DNA of 64,000 bases from Chryseobacterium taeanense (GTDB lineage Bacteria; Bacteroidota; Bacteroidia; Flavobacteriales; Weeksellaceae). The notes under the pieces were generated by a model. That model searched no databases, was not told the DNA's origin, and saw only the letters and a list, made by a program, of their open reading frames with translations. The position numbers and the translations under genes are program-made. Positions 51,867 through 60,416 of this stretch are shown here, one piece after another; positions within the stretch are counted from its first letter, which is position 1; each line of letters opens with the position of its first letter. The stretch spans positions 248,001 through 312,000 of the forward strand of contig NZ_FNDW01000004.1 of NCBI RefSeq assembly GCF_900099685.1, read 5' to 3'.

Positions 51867-53054
51867 TTATTCTTGTGAGCGGTCTTTCAATGTCCTGTCC
51901 TGATCTTCAAGCCATGAAGTTTTATAAGAAGGATCTTCAACTTTCAGTGCTTCTTCCGTTATTTTTAACGGTCGGAAAGGATCAACCATTACCGCATATT
52001 CTTCGGTGAATTTTTTCCCAATGCTTCTTTCCATTGCTCCGGGATGCGGGCCATGAACAATTCCTCCTGGGTGAAGGGTAAAGTCCATTAAATCAATATG
52101 ATTACGACTCATAAAATCTCCTTCGGTATAGAATAATACTTCATCCGAATCAATATTCGAGTGGTTATACGGTGCAGGGATGGCCATCGGATGATAGTCG
52201 TACATTCTTGCGCAGAACGAACAAACCACAAAATTGTGTCCTTCAAAATTCTGGTGAACCGGTGGCGGTTGGTGAATTCTTCCCGTAATTGGTTCAAAGT
52301 TTTTGATGTTGAATTTATAAGGGTAAAAATATCCGTCCCAGCCAACAACATCGAAAGGATGCGTTGCATAAATGAAATCCGTAATCTGGTTTTCTTTTTT
52401 TACTTTAATTAAAAATTCTCCTTTTTCATCTTTTGGCTCAACGAAAGTCGGAGCAAAAATATCTCTTTCGCAGAACGGAGAATGTTCCAGCAGCTGACCA
52501 AACTCATTTCTGTATCTTTTAGGAGTGTAAATCGGGGAGTGGCTTTCCAGTACAAACAAAACGGTATCGTCCGATTGTAAATCAACCTGATAAATGGTTC
52601 CTCTTGGAATAATAAGATAATCGCCTACCTCAAATTCAAGATTTCCTACAAAAGTTTTAAGTGTTCCGCTGCCGTGATGAACAAATAAAAGCTCGTCGCA
52701 CTCAGCATTCTTATAGAAATAATCCATTGATTTCCTAGGCTTCGAAAGTCCCATTTTCAGGTCGTTATTGACCATAAGGAATTTTCTGCTGTCCAGAAAG
52801 TCATCTTCGGGAGTTACATTCATTCCCTTAAACATTCTTGGCGTTACATTTTTATCAACGGCAATTTTCGGACTTACATCTTTGGCTTCACCAATTGATT
52901 TAATTTGTGTCGGACGGTGAATATGGTATAATAATGAAGAAATTCCATGAAAACCTTCCGTTCCGAAAAGTTGTTCATAGTAAAATTTATCTTCCGGAGA
53001 TTTAAAGATCGTATGTCTTTTTTGGGGAATATTTCCCGACTGATGATATCTCAT
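51867..53054 (-). CDS. hmgA: homogentisate 1,2-dioxygenase
   Basis: 395 residues. The active site stretch HPMAIPAPYNHSNIDSDEVL (exactly 20 residues) and the later LHPGGIVHGPHPGAMERS carry the His and Glu iron ligands of homogentisate dioxygenase. It opens the aromatic ring of homogentisate to maleylacetoacetate. No maleylacetoacetate isomerase gene is visible here, so that step is encoded elsewhere or is glutathione-independent. It is transcribed from a full TTG-N17-TACATTTG promoter. Confidence 0.95.
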   Translation of the reverse strand: MRYHQSGNIPQKRHTIFKSPEDKFYYEQLFGTEGFHGISSLLYHIHRPTQIKSIGEAKDVSPKIAVDKNVTPRMFKGMNVTPEDDFLDSRKFLMVNNDLKMGLSKPRKSMDYFYKNAECDELLFVHHGSGTLKTFVGNLEFEVGDYLIIPRGTIYQVDLQSDDTVLFVLESHSPIYTPKRYRNEFGQLLEHSPFCERDIFAPTFVEPKDEKGEFLIKVKKENQITDFIYATHPFDVVGWDGYFYPYKFNIKNFEPITGRIHQPPPVHQNFEGHNFVVCSFCARMYDYHPMAIPAPYNHSNIDSDEVLFYTEGDFMSRNHIDLMDFTLHPGGIVHGPHPGAMERSIGKKFTEEYAVMVDPFRPLKITEEALKVEDPSYKTSWLEDQDRTLKDRSQE

Positions 53055-53076
53055 TTTACTTTTATATGAAGTTTCT

Positions 53077-53104
53077 CAAATGTAATAATTTTTCATGAAT
53101 TCAA
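53077..53104 (-). promoter_or_regulatory. promoter of hmgA, TTG-N17-TACATTTG
   Basis: Minus strand TTG at 53102-53104 and TACATTTG at 53077-53084, 17 bp apart; start site about 15 bp before the ATG. Confidence 0.72.
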
Positions 53105-53128
53105 TTTAAACAATATTTTATAAAAGTT

Positions 53129-53157
53129 TTGTTATTAAAAATTAATTGTTAGCTTTG
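53129..53157 (+). promoter_or_regulatory. promoter of the TonB receptor gene, TTG-N18-TAGCTTTG
   Basis: TTG at 53129-53131 and TAGCTTTG at 53150-53157 with 18 bp between; divergent from the hmgA promoter with about 25 bp separating the two TTG boxes. Confidence 0.75.
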
Positions 53158-53175
53158 TCTAACAAATTTAATTTC

Positions 53176-55248
53176 ATGAAACGAATACTATTTTTTATTG
53201 TCTTTTTTTCTGGGTTTTGTTTTTCTCAGAAGACTGACAGTTTAAATATGAATGATTCCCAAAATATAGATTCAATTGCAATTAAAAGTAAAAAGGCGAT
53301 TAAGACAAAAGACATTGATGATGTAGTTATGACAGGAACTTTAAAGCCTGTAAGCAGATCAAAAAGTCCTGTGGCTGTAGAAATATACAGTCAGAAATTT
53401 TTCCGGAAAAATCCGACACCGAATATTTTTGAAGCCATATCTATGGTCAACGGAGTAAAGCCACAGCTGAATTGTTCGGTTTGTAATACAGGAGATATTC
53501 ATATTAATGGTCTTGAAGGACCTTACACGATGATTTTAATTGACGGTATGCCTATCGTCAGTTCACTTTCTACGGTGTATGGGCTGAGTGGAATTCCAAA
53601 TAGTCTGGTAGACAGAATAGAAGTGGTGAAAGGTCCTGCTTCTTCTATTTATGGTTCTGAAGCAATGGGTGGAGTTATCAATATTATCACCAAAAATGCG
53701 CTGACTGCCCCGAAATTAAGTATTGATCTCATGACAACAACCTGGAGTGAAAACAATCTCGATTTATCAACCAAATTTAATTTGGGAAAAAATGTAGCTT
53801 CTTTATTAAGCCTGAATTATTTCAGCTTTGAAAAGAAATTCGATGAAAATAATGACAATTTTACGGATGCAGCTCTGCAGAACAGAATTTCGGTCTTTAA
53901 TAAATGGAATTTCAGGCGAAAAGAAAACCGGCAGGCGAGTTTTGCACTCAGATATCTGTATGAAGACCGTTTCGGAGGAGAAATGCAATGGAACAAATCG
54001 TACAGAGGAAGTAATGAAGTGTATGGCGAAAGCATTTATACAAACAGGGTAGAAGCTTTCGGTGTTTATCAATGGCCTTTGAAAGAAAATATTATCACAC
54101 AGTTTTCGTATAATTTTCATGACCAGAATTCATTTTATGGAGATAATCCTTTTACTGCGACTCAGAAAGTGATTTTTACCCAAACGTATTGGGATAAAAA
54201 ATTTGGAAATCATGATCTTACTGCCGGTTTTACGTTCAAGAGAACTTTTTATGATGATAACACGCCCGGAACTTTATCCGCCGATGGCATATCGAATGCT
54301 CCGATGAAATCTCCTATTTTCGGAATCTTTGTTCAGGATCAGTGGGAAATTAATGAGAGAAATACTTTACTTGCAGGCTATAGAATGGATTATGATAAAA
54401 TTCACCATTCTGTACATTCTCCCCGTTTTGCCTGGAAGTTTTCACCAAATCCTTATCATACACTGCGATTTAATTTTGGAACAGGCTTTCGGGTAGTTAA
54501 TCTTTTTACAGAAGATCATGCTGCTCTTACAGGTTCTCGAGAGGTGGTTATTCAATCCGATTTAAAACCGGAAAAATCAATCAACGGAAATCTGAATTAT
54601 ATCTGGAAAATTCCCGCGGGAAAAAATCTGATCAACCTTGATATTTCCGCTTTTTATACGTATTTCAGCAATAAAATAGTCGGCGATTTTGATTCTGACC
54701 CAGAAAAAATTATTTATGATAACCTTCAAGGATATGGAATTTCGAGAGGTTTATCTTTAAATGTCGATTACAATTTCAGCTTTCCTTTAAATGTAGGACT
54801 GGGAGTTACGTATCTTGATGTTTATCAGAAGTTTGATGATGATAGGCAAAAATCGCAACAGCTTCACGCCCCGAAATGGAGTGGAACTTATAACATAACC
54901 TATAGATTTGCAAGTAATTTGACGATTGACTTTACTGGCCAGTTTTATGGGCCTATGCGACTGCCGGTTTTACCGGATGATTACCGTCCCGAACATTCAC
55001 CGTTTTATACATTGGCCAATATTCAGGTTTCTAAAAGCTTTAAATCCGGATTTGAAGTGTATTGCGGAGTGAAGAATATTTTTAATTTCACTCCGAAAAC
55101 CCCCTTGATGCGCCCGTTTGATCCGTTTGATAAATATGTTAATGATCCTGTAGGCAATCCTTATCACTATACTTTCGATACAACGTACGGATATGCTCCG
55201 ATGCAAAAGATAAGAGGATTTCTGGGCTTAAAATACACTTTGAAATGA
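53176..55248 (+). CDS. TonB-dependent outer membrane receptor with CxxC plug motif
   Basis: 690 residues with signal peptide MKRILFFIVFFSGFCFSQ. The plug domain (about 50-165) has the typical GPYTMILIDGMP and RIEVVKGPASSIYGSEAMGG, and a Cys pair NCSVCNTGDIHING just before the first. The rest is a 22-strand barrel ending with an aromatic-rich strand. The substrate is probably a metal complex; which one is not clear. The stop overlaps the start of a thioredoxin-like gene by 4 bp (ATGA). Confidence 0.9.
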   Translation: MKRILFFIVFFSGFCFSQKTDSLNMNDSQNIDSIAIKSKKAIKTKDIDDVVMTGTLKPVSRSKSPVAVEIYSQKFFRKNPTPNIFEAISMVNGVKPQLNCSVCNTGDIHINGLEGPYTMILIDGMPIVSSLSTVYGLSGIPNSLVDRIEVVKGPASSIYGSEAMGGVINIITKNALTAPKLSIDLMTTTWSENNLDLSTKFNLGKNVASLLSLNYFSFEKKFDENNDNFTDAALQNRISVFNKWNFRRKENRQASFALRYLYEDRFGGEMQWNKSYRGSNEVYGESIYTNRVEAFGVYQWPLKENIITQFSYNFHDQNSFYGDNPFTATQKVIFTQTYWDKKFGNHDLTAGFTFKRTFYDDNTPGTLSADGISNAPMKSPIFGIFVQDQWEINERNTLLAGYRMDYDKIHHSVHSPRFAWKFSPNPYHTLRFNFGTGFRVVNLFTEDHAALTGSREVVIQSDLKPEKSINGNLNYIWKIPAGKNLINLDISAFYTYFSNKIVGDFDSDPEKIIYDNLQGYGISRGLSLNVDYNFSFPLNVGLGVTYLDVYQKFDDDRQKSQQLHAPKWSGTYNITYRFASNLTIDFTGQFYGPMRLPVLPDDYRPEHSPFYTLANIQVSKSFKSGFEVYCGVKNIFNFTPKTPLMRPFDPFDKYVNDPVGNPYHYTFDTTYGYAPMQKIRGFLGLKYTLK

Positions 55249-55712
55249 AAAAGTTAACGATATTTCTATTTATAATGTTGTGTCCGTTTTTTTGTTTTTC
55301 ACAGATCAAGCCGGTTACTTTCGCAGATTTGGAAATTCAGCAGAAAAAAAATGCAAAACCAATTATTATTCATATCTATACAAGCTGGTGTTCGGTTTGT
55401 AAAATTGAATCTTTTGAACTAAATAAAGATAAAGATCTGGTAAAATTAATCAATGAAAATTTTCACTTCATCAGTTTTGAAGCAGAAAAAACAAAAGAAA
55501 AAATAATTTTCCAGGGAAAAGGATTTCTCTATTCATCCAACGGAAATTCAGGAATTCATGAACTGGCTTTAGCTTTATCAAAGAATAAAAACCAGCCGGT
55601 TTATCCGTTATGGATTGTTTTAGATAAGAATCAGAATTTAATTGTTTACCACGAAGGAATTTTCACTCCCGAAGAGATGAAGCAAAAACTCAATGAAATT
55701 TTAAATTATTAA
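55245..55712 (+). CDS. periplasmic thioredoxin family protein
   Basis: 155 residues with signal peptide MKKLTIFLFIMLCPFFCFSQ. The thioredoxin fold is shown by PIIIHIYTSWCSVCKIESF with a CSVC active site, and a cis-Pro loop near PLWIVLD. It would act as a periplasmic disulfide reductase or oxidase. It is coupled by a 4-bp overlap to the TonB receptor, whose plug carries the same CSVC sequence. Confidence 0.88.
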   Translation: MKKLTIFLFIMLCPFFCFSQIKPVTFADLEIQQKKNAKPIIIHIYTSWCSVCKIESFELNKDKDLVKLINENFHFISFEAEKTKEKIIFQGKGFLYSSNGNSGIHELALALSKNKNQPVYPLWIVLDKNQNLIVYHEGIFTPEEMKQKLNEILNY

Positions 55713-55720
55713 GTATAACT

Positions 55721-56086
55721 TTATGTTAAAAGTACCGCAATAATTCCTAAAATCGCAGGCAATGCCTGTACGAAAAATATCTTTTTCGTTGCTGAAATGG
55801 CTCCGTAAATTCCGGCTACGGCAACACATCCTAAGAAAAACAATGCGATATTGGCTTGCCATTTCGGGTCTTCAATGAGAAAAGACCAAATCAGTCCGGC
55901 AGACAAAAATCCATTATAAAGTCCCTGGTTTGCTGCCAGTCCTTTTGTAGGTTTAAACATTTCGGCAGGTAGAGCTGCTTTGAAAACTTCTTTTCCTTTT
56001 GTTTCCCAGGCAAACATTTCCATCCAGAGAATATAAAGATGTTCGATGGCTACGACTGCAATTAAAATTTTGGCTACAATTTCCAT
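55721..56086 (-). CDS. DUF1304 family membrane protein
   Basis: 121 residues with four predicted membrane helices. The conserved EMFAWETKGKEVF and GLAANQGLYNGFLSAGL match DUF1304. Function unknown; these small integral membrane proteins are found near redox and stress genes. It converges on the thioredoxin gene with only 8 bp between the stops, and is divergent from the Crp-family regulator. Confidence 0.9.
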   Translation of the reverse strand: MEIVAKILIAVVAIEHLYILWMEMFAWETKGKEVFKAALPAEMFKPTKGLAANQGLYNGFLSAGLIWSFLIEDPKWQANIALFFLGCVAVAGIYGAISATKKIFFVQALPAILGIIAVLLT

Positions 56087-56126
56087 GATACTTTGTTTTG
56101 TCTTTGTAAAACTAAAAAAATAAAGT

Positions 56127-56134
56127 TAAGTTTG
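56127..56134 (+). promoter_or_regulatory. -7 box TAAGTTTG for the Crp-family regulator
   Basis: Exact TAnnTTTG match, 17 bp upstream of the ATG. Confidence 0.55.
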
Positions 56135-56151
56135 GTTACATAATTTTCATC

Positions 56152-56724
56152 ATGGAAACTTTCAGAACACATTTAGATAAATTTATCAGTATTAATGAAG
56201 AAGAATTTGCTTCTGTTCAATCTTTTTTCCAGGTGTTGGAAGTGAAGAAAAAGCAGAATCTGATGCTTGAAGGAGAAGTTTGCAGATCACTCTTTTTTGT
56301 TGTGAAAGGATGTCTGAGAAAATTCTTCATTAATGAAAAAGGCATTGAACAAACCACCGAATTCGCTATTGAAAACTGGTGGATCACCGATACTTTTGCT
56401 TTTGAAAGACAGCTCAAATCTGATTTCTGTATTCAGGCGGTAGAAAAATCAATGATTTTGAAAATTGATCTTCAGGCTCAGGAAGAATTGTTGAAGCAGC
56501 ATCCGAAAATGGAAAAGTACTTCAGAATGGTGTATCAACGTGCTTGTGCAGCTTCAGAAAGACGAATCCGGTATCTTTATGAGCTTTCTAGAGAAGAATC
56601 TTATATAAAGTTCAGTACACTCTATCCGTGGTTTATCCAGAGAATTCCACAATATCTGATTGCTTCATTTTTAGGTTTTACGCCGGAATATTTAAGTGAA
56701 ATCAGGGCAAAATTACGTTCTTAA
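56152..56724 (+). CDS. Crp/Fnr family transcriptional regulator
   Basis: 190 residues. The N-terminal cyclic-nucleotide-binding type barrel spans about 20-115 (KQNLMLEGEVCRSLFFVVKG, exactly 20). The C-terminal segment YLIASFLGFTPEYLSEIRAK is the recognition part of the winged helix. No Cys cluster for FNR-type sensing. It is typical of the many small Bacteroidota Crp-like regulators next to stress or efflux genes; the target may be the AhpD-like gene 66 bp downstream. Confidence 0.88.
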   Translation: METFRTHLDKFISINEEEFASVQSFFQVLEVKKKQNLMLEGEVCRSLFFVVKGCLRKFFINEKGIEQTTEFAIENWWITDTFAFERQLKSDFCIQAVEKSMILKIDLQAQEELLKQHPKMEKYFRMVYQRACAASERRIRYLYELSREESYIKFSTLYPWFIQRIPQYLIASFLGFTPEYLSEIRAKLRS

Positions 56725-56790
56725 ACCAGTTTAAGATTTTTACCGTTGATAAGATTGAACTTTGTCTCAGAAATTTTAAAATAAAATAGT

Positions 56791-57234
56791 ATGAGCGCAA
56801 GATTCGATTGGACAACAGTTCACCCGGCTGCTTACAAAGCAGGAATAGGAATGGAAGAATCCCTTAAAAACAGTTTTTTAACGCCGATTCAAAAGGAATT
56901 AATTAAAATCAGGGCTTCACAAATTAACAGCTGTGCGTTTTGCCTGAATATGCACACAAAAGATGCATTAAAGTATGGTGAAACACCTCAAAGGATTTTT
57001 CTTCTGAATGCATGGAGAGATGCAAAAGAATTGTTTACTGAAGAAGAGCAGATCATTTTACAAATTACAGAAGAGGTTACATTAATCAGTCAGAAAGGAC
57101 TTTCAGAAGAAACATACCAAAAAGCAAAATCATTTTTTAATGAAAGCCAGCTTGCAGATATCATCATGGCTGCTGTTGTTATTAATATGTGGAACAGAAT
57201 CGCTATTTCGACTCATATGCCGGTAGCGAAATAG
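56791..57234 (+). CDS. carboxymuconolactone decarboxylase / AhpD-like protein
   Basis: 147 residues. The peroxidase-type motif NSCAFCLNMHTKDA (CxxC followed by His) at about residues 49-62 is the AhpD active site, so a disulfide reductase or alkyl hydroperoxidase role is more likely than lactone decarboxylation. It lies downstream of the Crp-family gene in the same direction and ends at a hairpin. Confidence 0.9.
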   Translation: MSARFDWTTVHPAAYKAGIGMEESLKNSFLTPIQKELIKIRASQINSCAFCLNMHTKDALKYGETPQRIFLLNAWRDAKELFTEEEQIILQITEEVTLISQKGLSEETYQKAKSFFNESQLADIIMAAVVINMWNRIAISTHMPVAK

Positions 57235-57257
57235 ACTTTCAATTTAAATTATTCAAA

Positions 57258-57287
57258 AAAGCGCCTCTCTTTGGTGAGAAGCGCTTT
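57258..57287. terminator. bidirectional terminator after the AhpD-like gene
   Basis: AAAGCGC and GCGCTTT pair, with TCTC/GAGA extending the stem; shared with the converging mdaB-like gene. Confidence 0.72.
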
Positions 57288-57322
57288 GAATTTATCTTTT
57301 GCTTTGATAACTCCGTCAATTC

Positions 57323-57940
57323 TCAAACCGCTAATTGAGGCTGTAATTCTTTTTGAAATACTTCACTTAGATGTTCTCTGTATAACTTCATATCTCGCTG
57401 TATGTCCGCATTTTTTTCTACATCATGGAAATGGAAACCTTCCATTTTTTCGAGCGAAACAAACGCATTCATCCTGTGAAACCCGAATAATGGTCCGTCG
57501 TCAACACTTGTTTCATTGAAAAATTCTCCCGGAAGTGTAAATGCAGTCTCAGGAGCATTCCAGCTTGTCGTGACCATATATTTTCTTCCTCCCAGCATGC
57601 CGCCGGTTCCATAGTTAATTTCCGGATTTTCGGAGGTTCTGCCATCACTCATGTAGATTCCTTTGGCATGGCCAGCTGTGAAAACTTCATCAATATATTT
57701 TTTTAAGCCGTTCGGCAACTGAAACCACCAGATCGGAGTGTGATAAATAATATAATCTGCCCATACAAATTTTGCTACTTCTTCATCTTTATCATAGCCT
57801 TCATCTACATTTGTGATTCTTACTTCTACGTTATTGAAATTTTTTAATACTTTCAGTGTATTTTCTGCTACAGTCTTATTATATTTTCCTCCGGAATGTC
57901 CGAAGTTTTGTCCGCCGTTGATAATTAATACTTTTTTCAT
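57323..57940 (-). CDS. NAD(P)H:quinone oxidoreductase, MdaB-like
   Basis: 205 residues, flavodoxin-like fold. VLIINGGQNFGHSGGKYNKT (20) is the FAD or FMN phosphate loop, TPIWWFQLPNGLKKY the second conserved block, and YGTGGMLGGRKYMVTTSWN the third, in part. These match the MdaB/NQO1 group of two-electron quinone reductases. A divergent LysR gene lies 213 bp away, the normal arrangement for a LysR-controlled gene. Confidence 0.9.
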   Translation of the reverse strand: MKKVLIINGGQNFGHSGGKYNKTVAENTLKVLKNFNNVEVRITNVDEGYDKDEEVAKFVWADYIIYHTPIWWFQLPNGLKKYIDEVFTAGHAKGIYMSDGRTSENPEINYGTGGMLGGRKYMVTTSWNAPETAFTLPGEFFNETSVDDGPLFGFHRMNAFVSLEKMEGFHFHDVEKNADIQRDMKLYREHLSEVFQKELQPQLAV

Positions 57941-57959
57941 TGTTTAAATTTTTCTGGAA

Positions 57960-57967
57960 CAAAGATA
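57960..57967 (-). promoter_or_regulatory. -7 box TATCTTTG for the mdaB-like gene
   Basis: Exact TAnnTTTG match on the minus strand, 19 bp from the ATG. The AT-rich interval to 58153 is where LysR would bind. Confidence 0.55.
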
Positions 57968-58153
57968 TTAGCTTATCATGTATAAGAAAAATAATAAAAA
58001 TCATACCTAAGTATTATTTAAATAATATAAAATGTAAATAGTTGATAGTCATTTTTTTAATGTTTGAATTGTGAATTTTGGTGAATTTGAATAATGCTTA
58101 AAATATTATAATGATAATTATTTAGATAACTTTACATTATAAAAGTAATACCG

Positions 58154-59068
58154 ATGGTCAATTTAGAATGGTACCGAACTTTTAAGGCAATCTATAAAAC
58201 TGGCACACTTACAGAAGCTGCAGTTGCGCTTTTCATTTCTCAACCTGGAGTCAGTTTACATCTCAGTTCGCTGGAAGCATATGTCGGATATAAGTTATTT
58301 GACAGGACTGGAAGGAAAATGATTCCTACAGAAAGAGGAAAGGTTTTATTTAATGCTATTTCTGAACCATTGACAAAACTGGAGGAAGTGGAAAAAAACT
58401 TTCAGAAATCTACTGAAAAACTTACCCCTACGATTAGTGTCGGCATGTGTTTTGAAACGTTTCAGACTACGCTGGAGCAGTATGTTTCCAGTTTGCCGTT
58501 CAATCTGATCATCAGTTTCGGAGAATACCGCGAAATGCTCGATCAATTAGATAAAGGAATTTTAGATTTAATTATTACTCCCAAAAAAGGAGTTTCGCCG
58601 AATATTGAGCATGAAGCATTTTCTTCCGAGCAGATCATTCTTGTAGGAGGAAAAGATGTTGATAAAGAACAGTTTGAAAATACTTTAGAAAAAGGAACCG
58701 CATACGCGGAAGAATGGCTTAAAAATGAAAAATGGTATGGTACAGCGGGAGATATGGAACATCTTTTTCAGTTCTGGATACTGAATTTCGGACATAAACC
58801 GAACTTCCGTCCCAATTATATCGTTCCGAACCTGAATTCAATTGTGCGTTGTCTGAAAGGCGGAACAGGTTTGGCAGTCGTTCCCGATTTTCTCTGTAAA
58901 AAGGAAATTGAGGATGGTACTGTAAAACTGATTTGGAAGGGAGAGAAAAGTCTTGAAAATACCTTGTATTTCGGATGTCGGAAAAAAACAAATTATGCAC
59001 AAGAGATCGATCATATTAAAGGATTGTTCAGAAAAGTTATGGGAAAAGAAAATACTTTAGTGATATAG
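58154..59068 (+). CDS. LysR family transcriptional regulator
   Basis: 304 residues. The N-terminal winged helix reads WYRTFKAIYKTGTLTEAAVA, then LFISQPGVSLHLSSLE, the LysR signature. The effector domain (about 88-300) has the two-lobe pattern with GGTGLAVVPDFL near the end. It probably controls the divergent mdaB-like gene and perhaps the aldo/keto reductase 47 bp downstream. Confidence 0.93.
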   Translation: MVNLEWYRTFKAIYKTGTLTEAAVALFISQPGVSLHLSSLEAYVGYKLFDRTGRKMIPTERGKVLFNAISEPLTKLEEVEKNFQKSTEKLTPTISVGMCFETFQTTLEQYVSSLPFNLIISFGEYREMLDQLDKGILDLIITPKKGVSPNIEHEAFSSEQIILVGGKDVDKEQFENTLEKGTAYAEEWLKNEKWYGTAGDMEHLFQFWILNFGHKPNFRPNYIVPNLNSIVRCLKGGTGLAVVPDFLCKKEIEDGTVKLIWKGEKSLENTLYFGCRKKTNYAQEIDHIKGLFRKVMGKENTLVI

Positions 59069-59115
59069 GTTTATATAAATATCTACAAACAATAAATTAA
59101 TAAAAATTTAAAAAA

Positions 59116-59991
59116 ATGCAGAAGAAAACATATACAGGACAGCCTGTCATTACATTGAATAACGGAGTTGATATTCCCGCTTTAGGGTTCGGGGTTTGGC
59201 AAATGGAAGACTTGCAGGAATGCGAAGAAGCGGTAATTAAAGCAATTAAAACCGGCTACAGAATGATTGATACAGCTGCCATTTATCAGAATGAAACTGC
59301 TGTAGGAAGTGCGATTAAAAACTGCGGAGTAGACAGGGACGAATTATTTATCACCTCAAAACTTTGGGTTCAGGACATTTCATATGAAAAAGCTAAAGGA
59401 GCTTTTCAGAGGACATTAGACAGATTACAGCTGGATTATCTTGATATGTATTTGATCCATTGGCCTTACGCAGATTTTATCGGTGCGTGGAAAGCGATGG
59501 AGGAATTGTATGAGGAAGGAAAAATCAAAGCGATTGGTGTTTGTAATTTCCCTGTTGAAAAAATGGAGGAATTAAAATCAGCTTCAACGGTTCTTCCGGT
59601 TATCAACCAGATTGAGCTGCATCCTATTTTCCAGCAGAAAGAACTTCAGGTTTATAATAAGGAAAATAATATTATTACTCAGCCATGGAGCCCGCTAGGT
59701 AACGGAAATGCAGGCTTGCTGGATAACACAGAATTAAAATCAATCGGTGAAAAATATGGCAAAACCGTTGCACAGGTGATTTTAAGATGGCACCTTCAGG
59801 AAGGCTTCTGCGTGATTCCAAAATCTGTTACGCCTTCAAGAATCGAGGAAAATTTCAATGTTTTCGATTTTGAATTGACAGGAGATGAAATGAATATTGT
59901 CCGTTCTTTAGACACCGGGAAAAGACTGTTTTTTGATCCTAAAGATCCTGCCTGGGAACAAAAAATGCTGAATGCGGTTGCGGATATTTAA
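59116..59991 (+). CDS. aldo/keto reductase
   Basis: 291 residues, TIM barrel. The catalytic tetrad is visible: Asp in YRMIDTAAIYQNE with Tyr close by, Lys in LFITSKLWV, and His in YLIHWPY. The C-terminal IPKSVTPSRIEENF binds the NADPH adenosine phosphate. It reduces aldehydes or ketones of unknown identity; similar to the 2,5-diketo-D-gluconate reductase group. Ends at a T-rich hairpin. Confidence 0.93.
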   Translation: MQKKTYTGQPVITLNNGVDIPALGFGVWQMEDLQECEEAVIKAIKTGYRMIDTAAIYQNETAVGSAIKNCGVDRDELFITSKLWVQDISYEKAKGAFQRTLDRLQLDYLDMYLIHWPYADFIGAWKAMEELYEEGKIKAIGVCNFPVEKMEELKSASTVLPVINQIELHPIFQQKELQVYNKENNIITQPWSPLGNGNAGLLDNTELKSIGEKYGKTVAQVILRWHLQEGFCVIPKSVTPSRIEENFNVFDFELTGDEMNIVRSLDTGKRLFFDPKDPAWEQKMLNAVADI

Positions 59992-60012
59992 TTTAAATCA
60001 CGAATATAATAT

Positions 60013-60046
60013 AAAGAAGTAATAAATATTTATTGCTTCTTTTTTT
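60013..60046 (+). terminator. terminator of the aldo/keto reductase gene
   Basis: AAAGAAG pairs with CTTCTTT around an AATAAATATTTATT palindrome, then a T run. Confidence 0.78.
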
Positions 60047-60093
60047 ATTAGAAAATATCATTTAACTTTACCATTAACTTAATAACTAAAATT

Positions 60094-60363
60094 ATGAAAA
60101 CAAAAGTAAATGAACAGATTACAGACGCGGTGACACAATCTAATGTAAAAGTTCTCGGTGATGCTCCGGCTATTGCGTTAGGAAGTATTTATCAGGCAGC
60201 TGGTTATTCTACAGGTCTTATGTTTGAGAATGCTGTACAAGCACAAAATCAACAAAATATTCTTGCTCAGGCTGCAACAACACAAGGTGTCATGCAGATT
60301 TACAGCGTCGATACTATTTCAGATGCCATTGCAATTGCAAAAATATTGAATGCAGGAAATTAA
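60094..60363 (+). CDS. RebB-type R-body protein (solitary)
   Basis: 89 residues, no signal peptide. VNEQITDAVTQSNVKVLGDA, then PAIALGSIYQAAGYSTGLMF and ENAVQAQNQQNILAQAATTQ match the RebB/killing-trait family, whose members polymerise into coiled R-bodies in Caedibacter and others. Most genomes with R-bodies have several reb genes together; here there is one, between a terminator and the mpl gene, with a near-match promoter box TAACTTTA (60063-60070). Whether it forms R-bodies is not known. Confidence 0.8.
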   Translation: MKTKVNEQITDAVTQSNVKVLGDAPAIALGSIYQAAGYSTGLMFENAVQAQNQQNILAQAATTQGVMQIYSVDTISDAIAIAKILNAGN

Positions 60364-60384
60364 GATCAGAATTGATTATAAAAA

Positions 60385-60412
60385 AAATGAGGCAGTACCA
60401 GCTGTCTCATTT
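60385..60412. terminator. bidirectional terminator between rebB-like and mpl
   Basis: AAATGAG pairs with CTCATTT and CAG/CTG extends the stem inside; A and T flanks serve both genes. Confidence 0.8.
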
Positions 60413-60416
60413 CATA

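Noticed and set aside
53806..54120. Minus-strand frames inside the TonB receptor gene
   Set aside because: Shadows of the receptor barrel coding region, no independent support.
57258..57287. tRNA-like stem near GCGCCTCTC
   Set aside because: Only a single hairpin of about 30 nt; no anticodon arm or T arm. It is a terminator.
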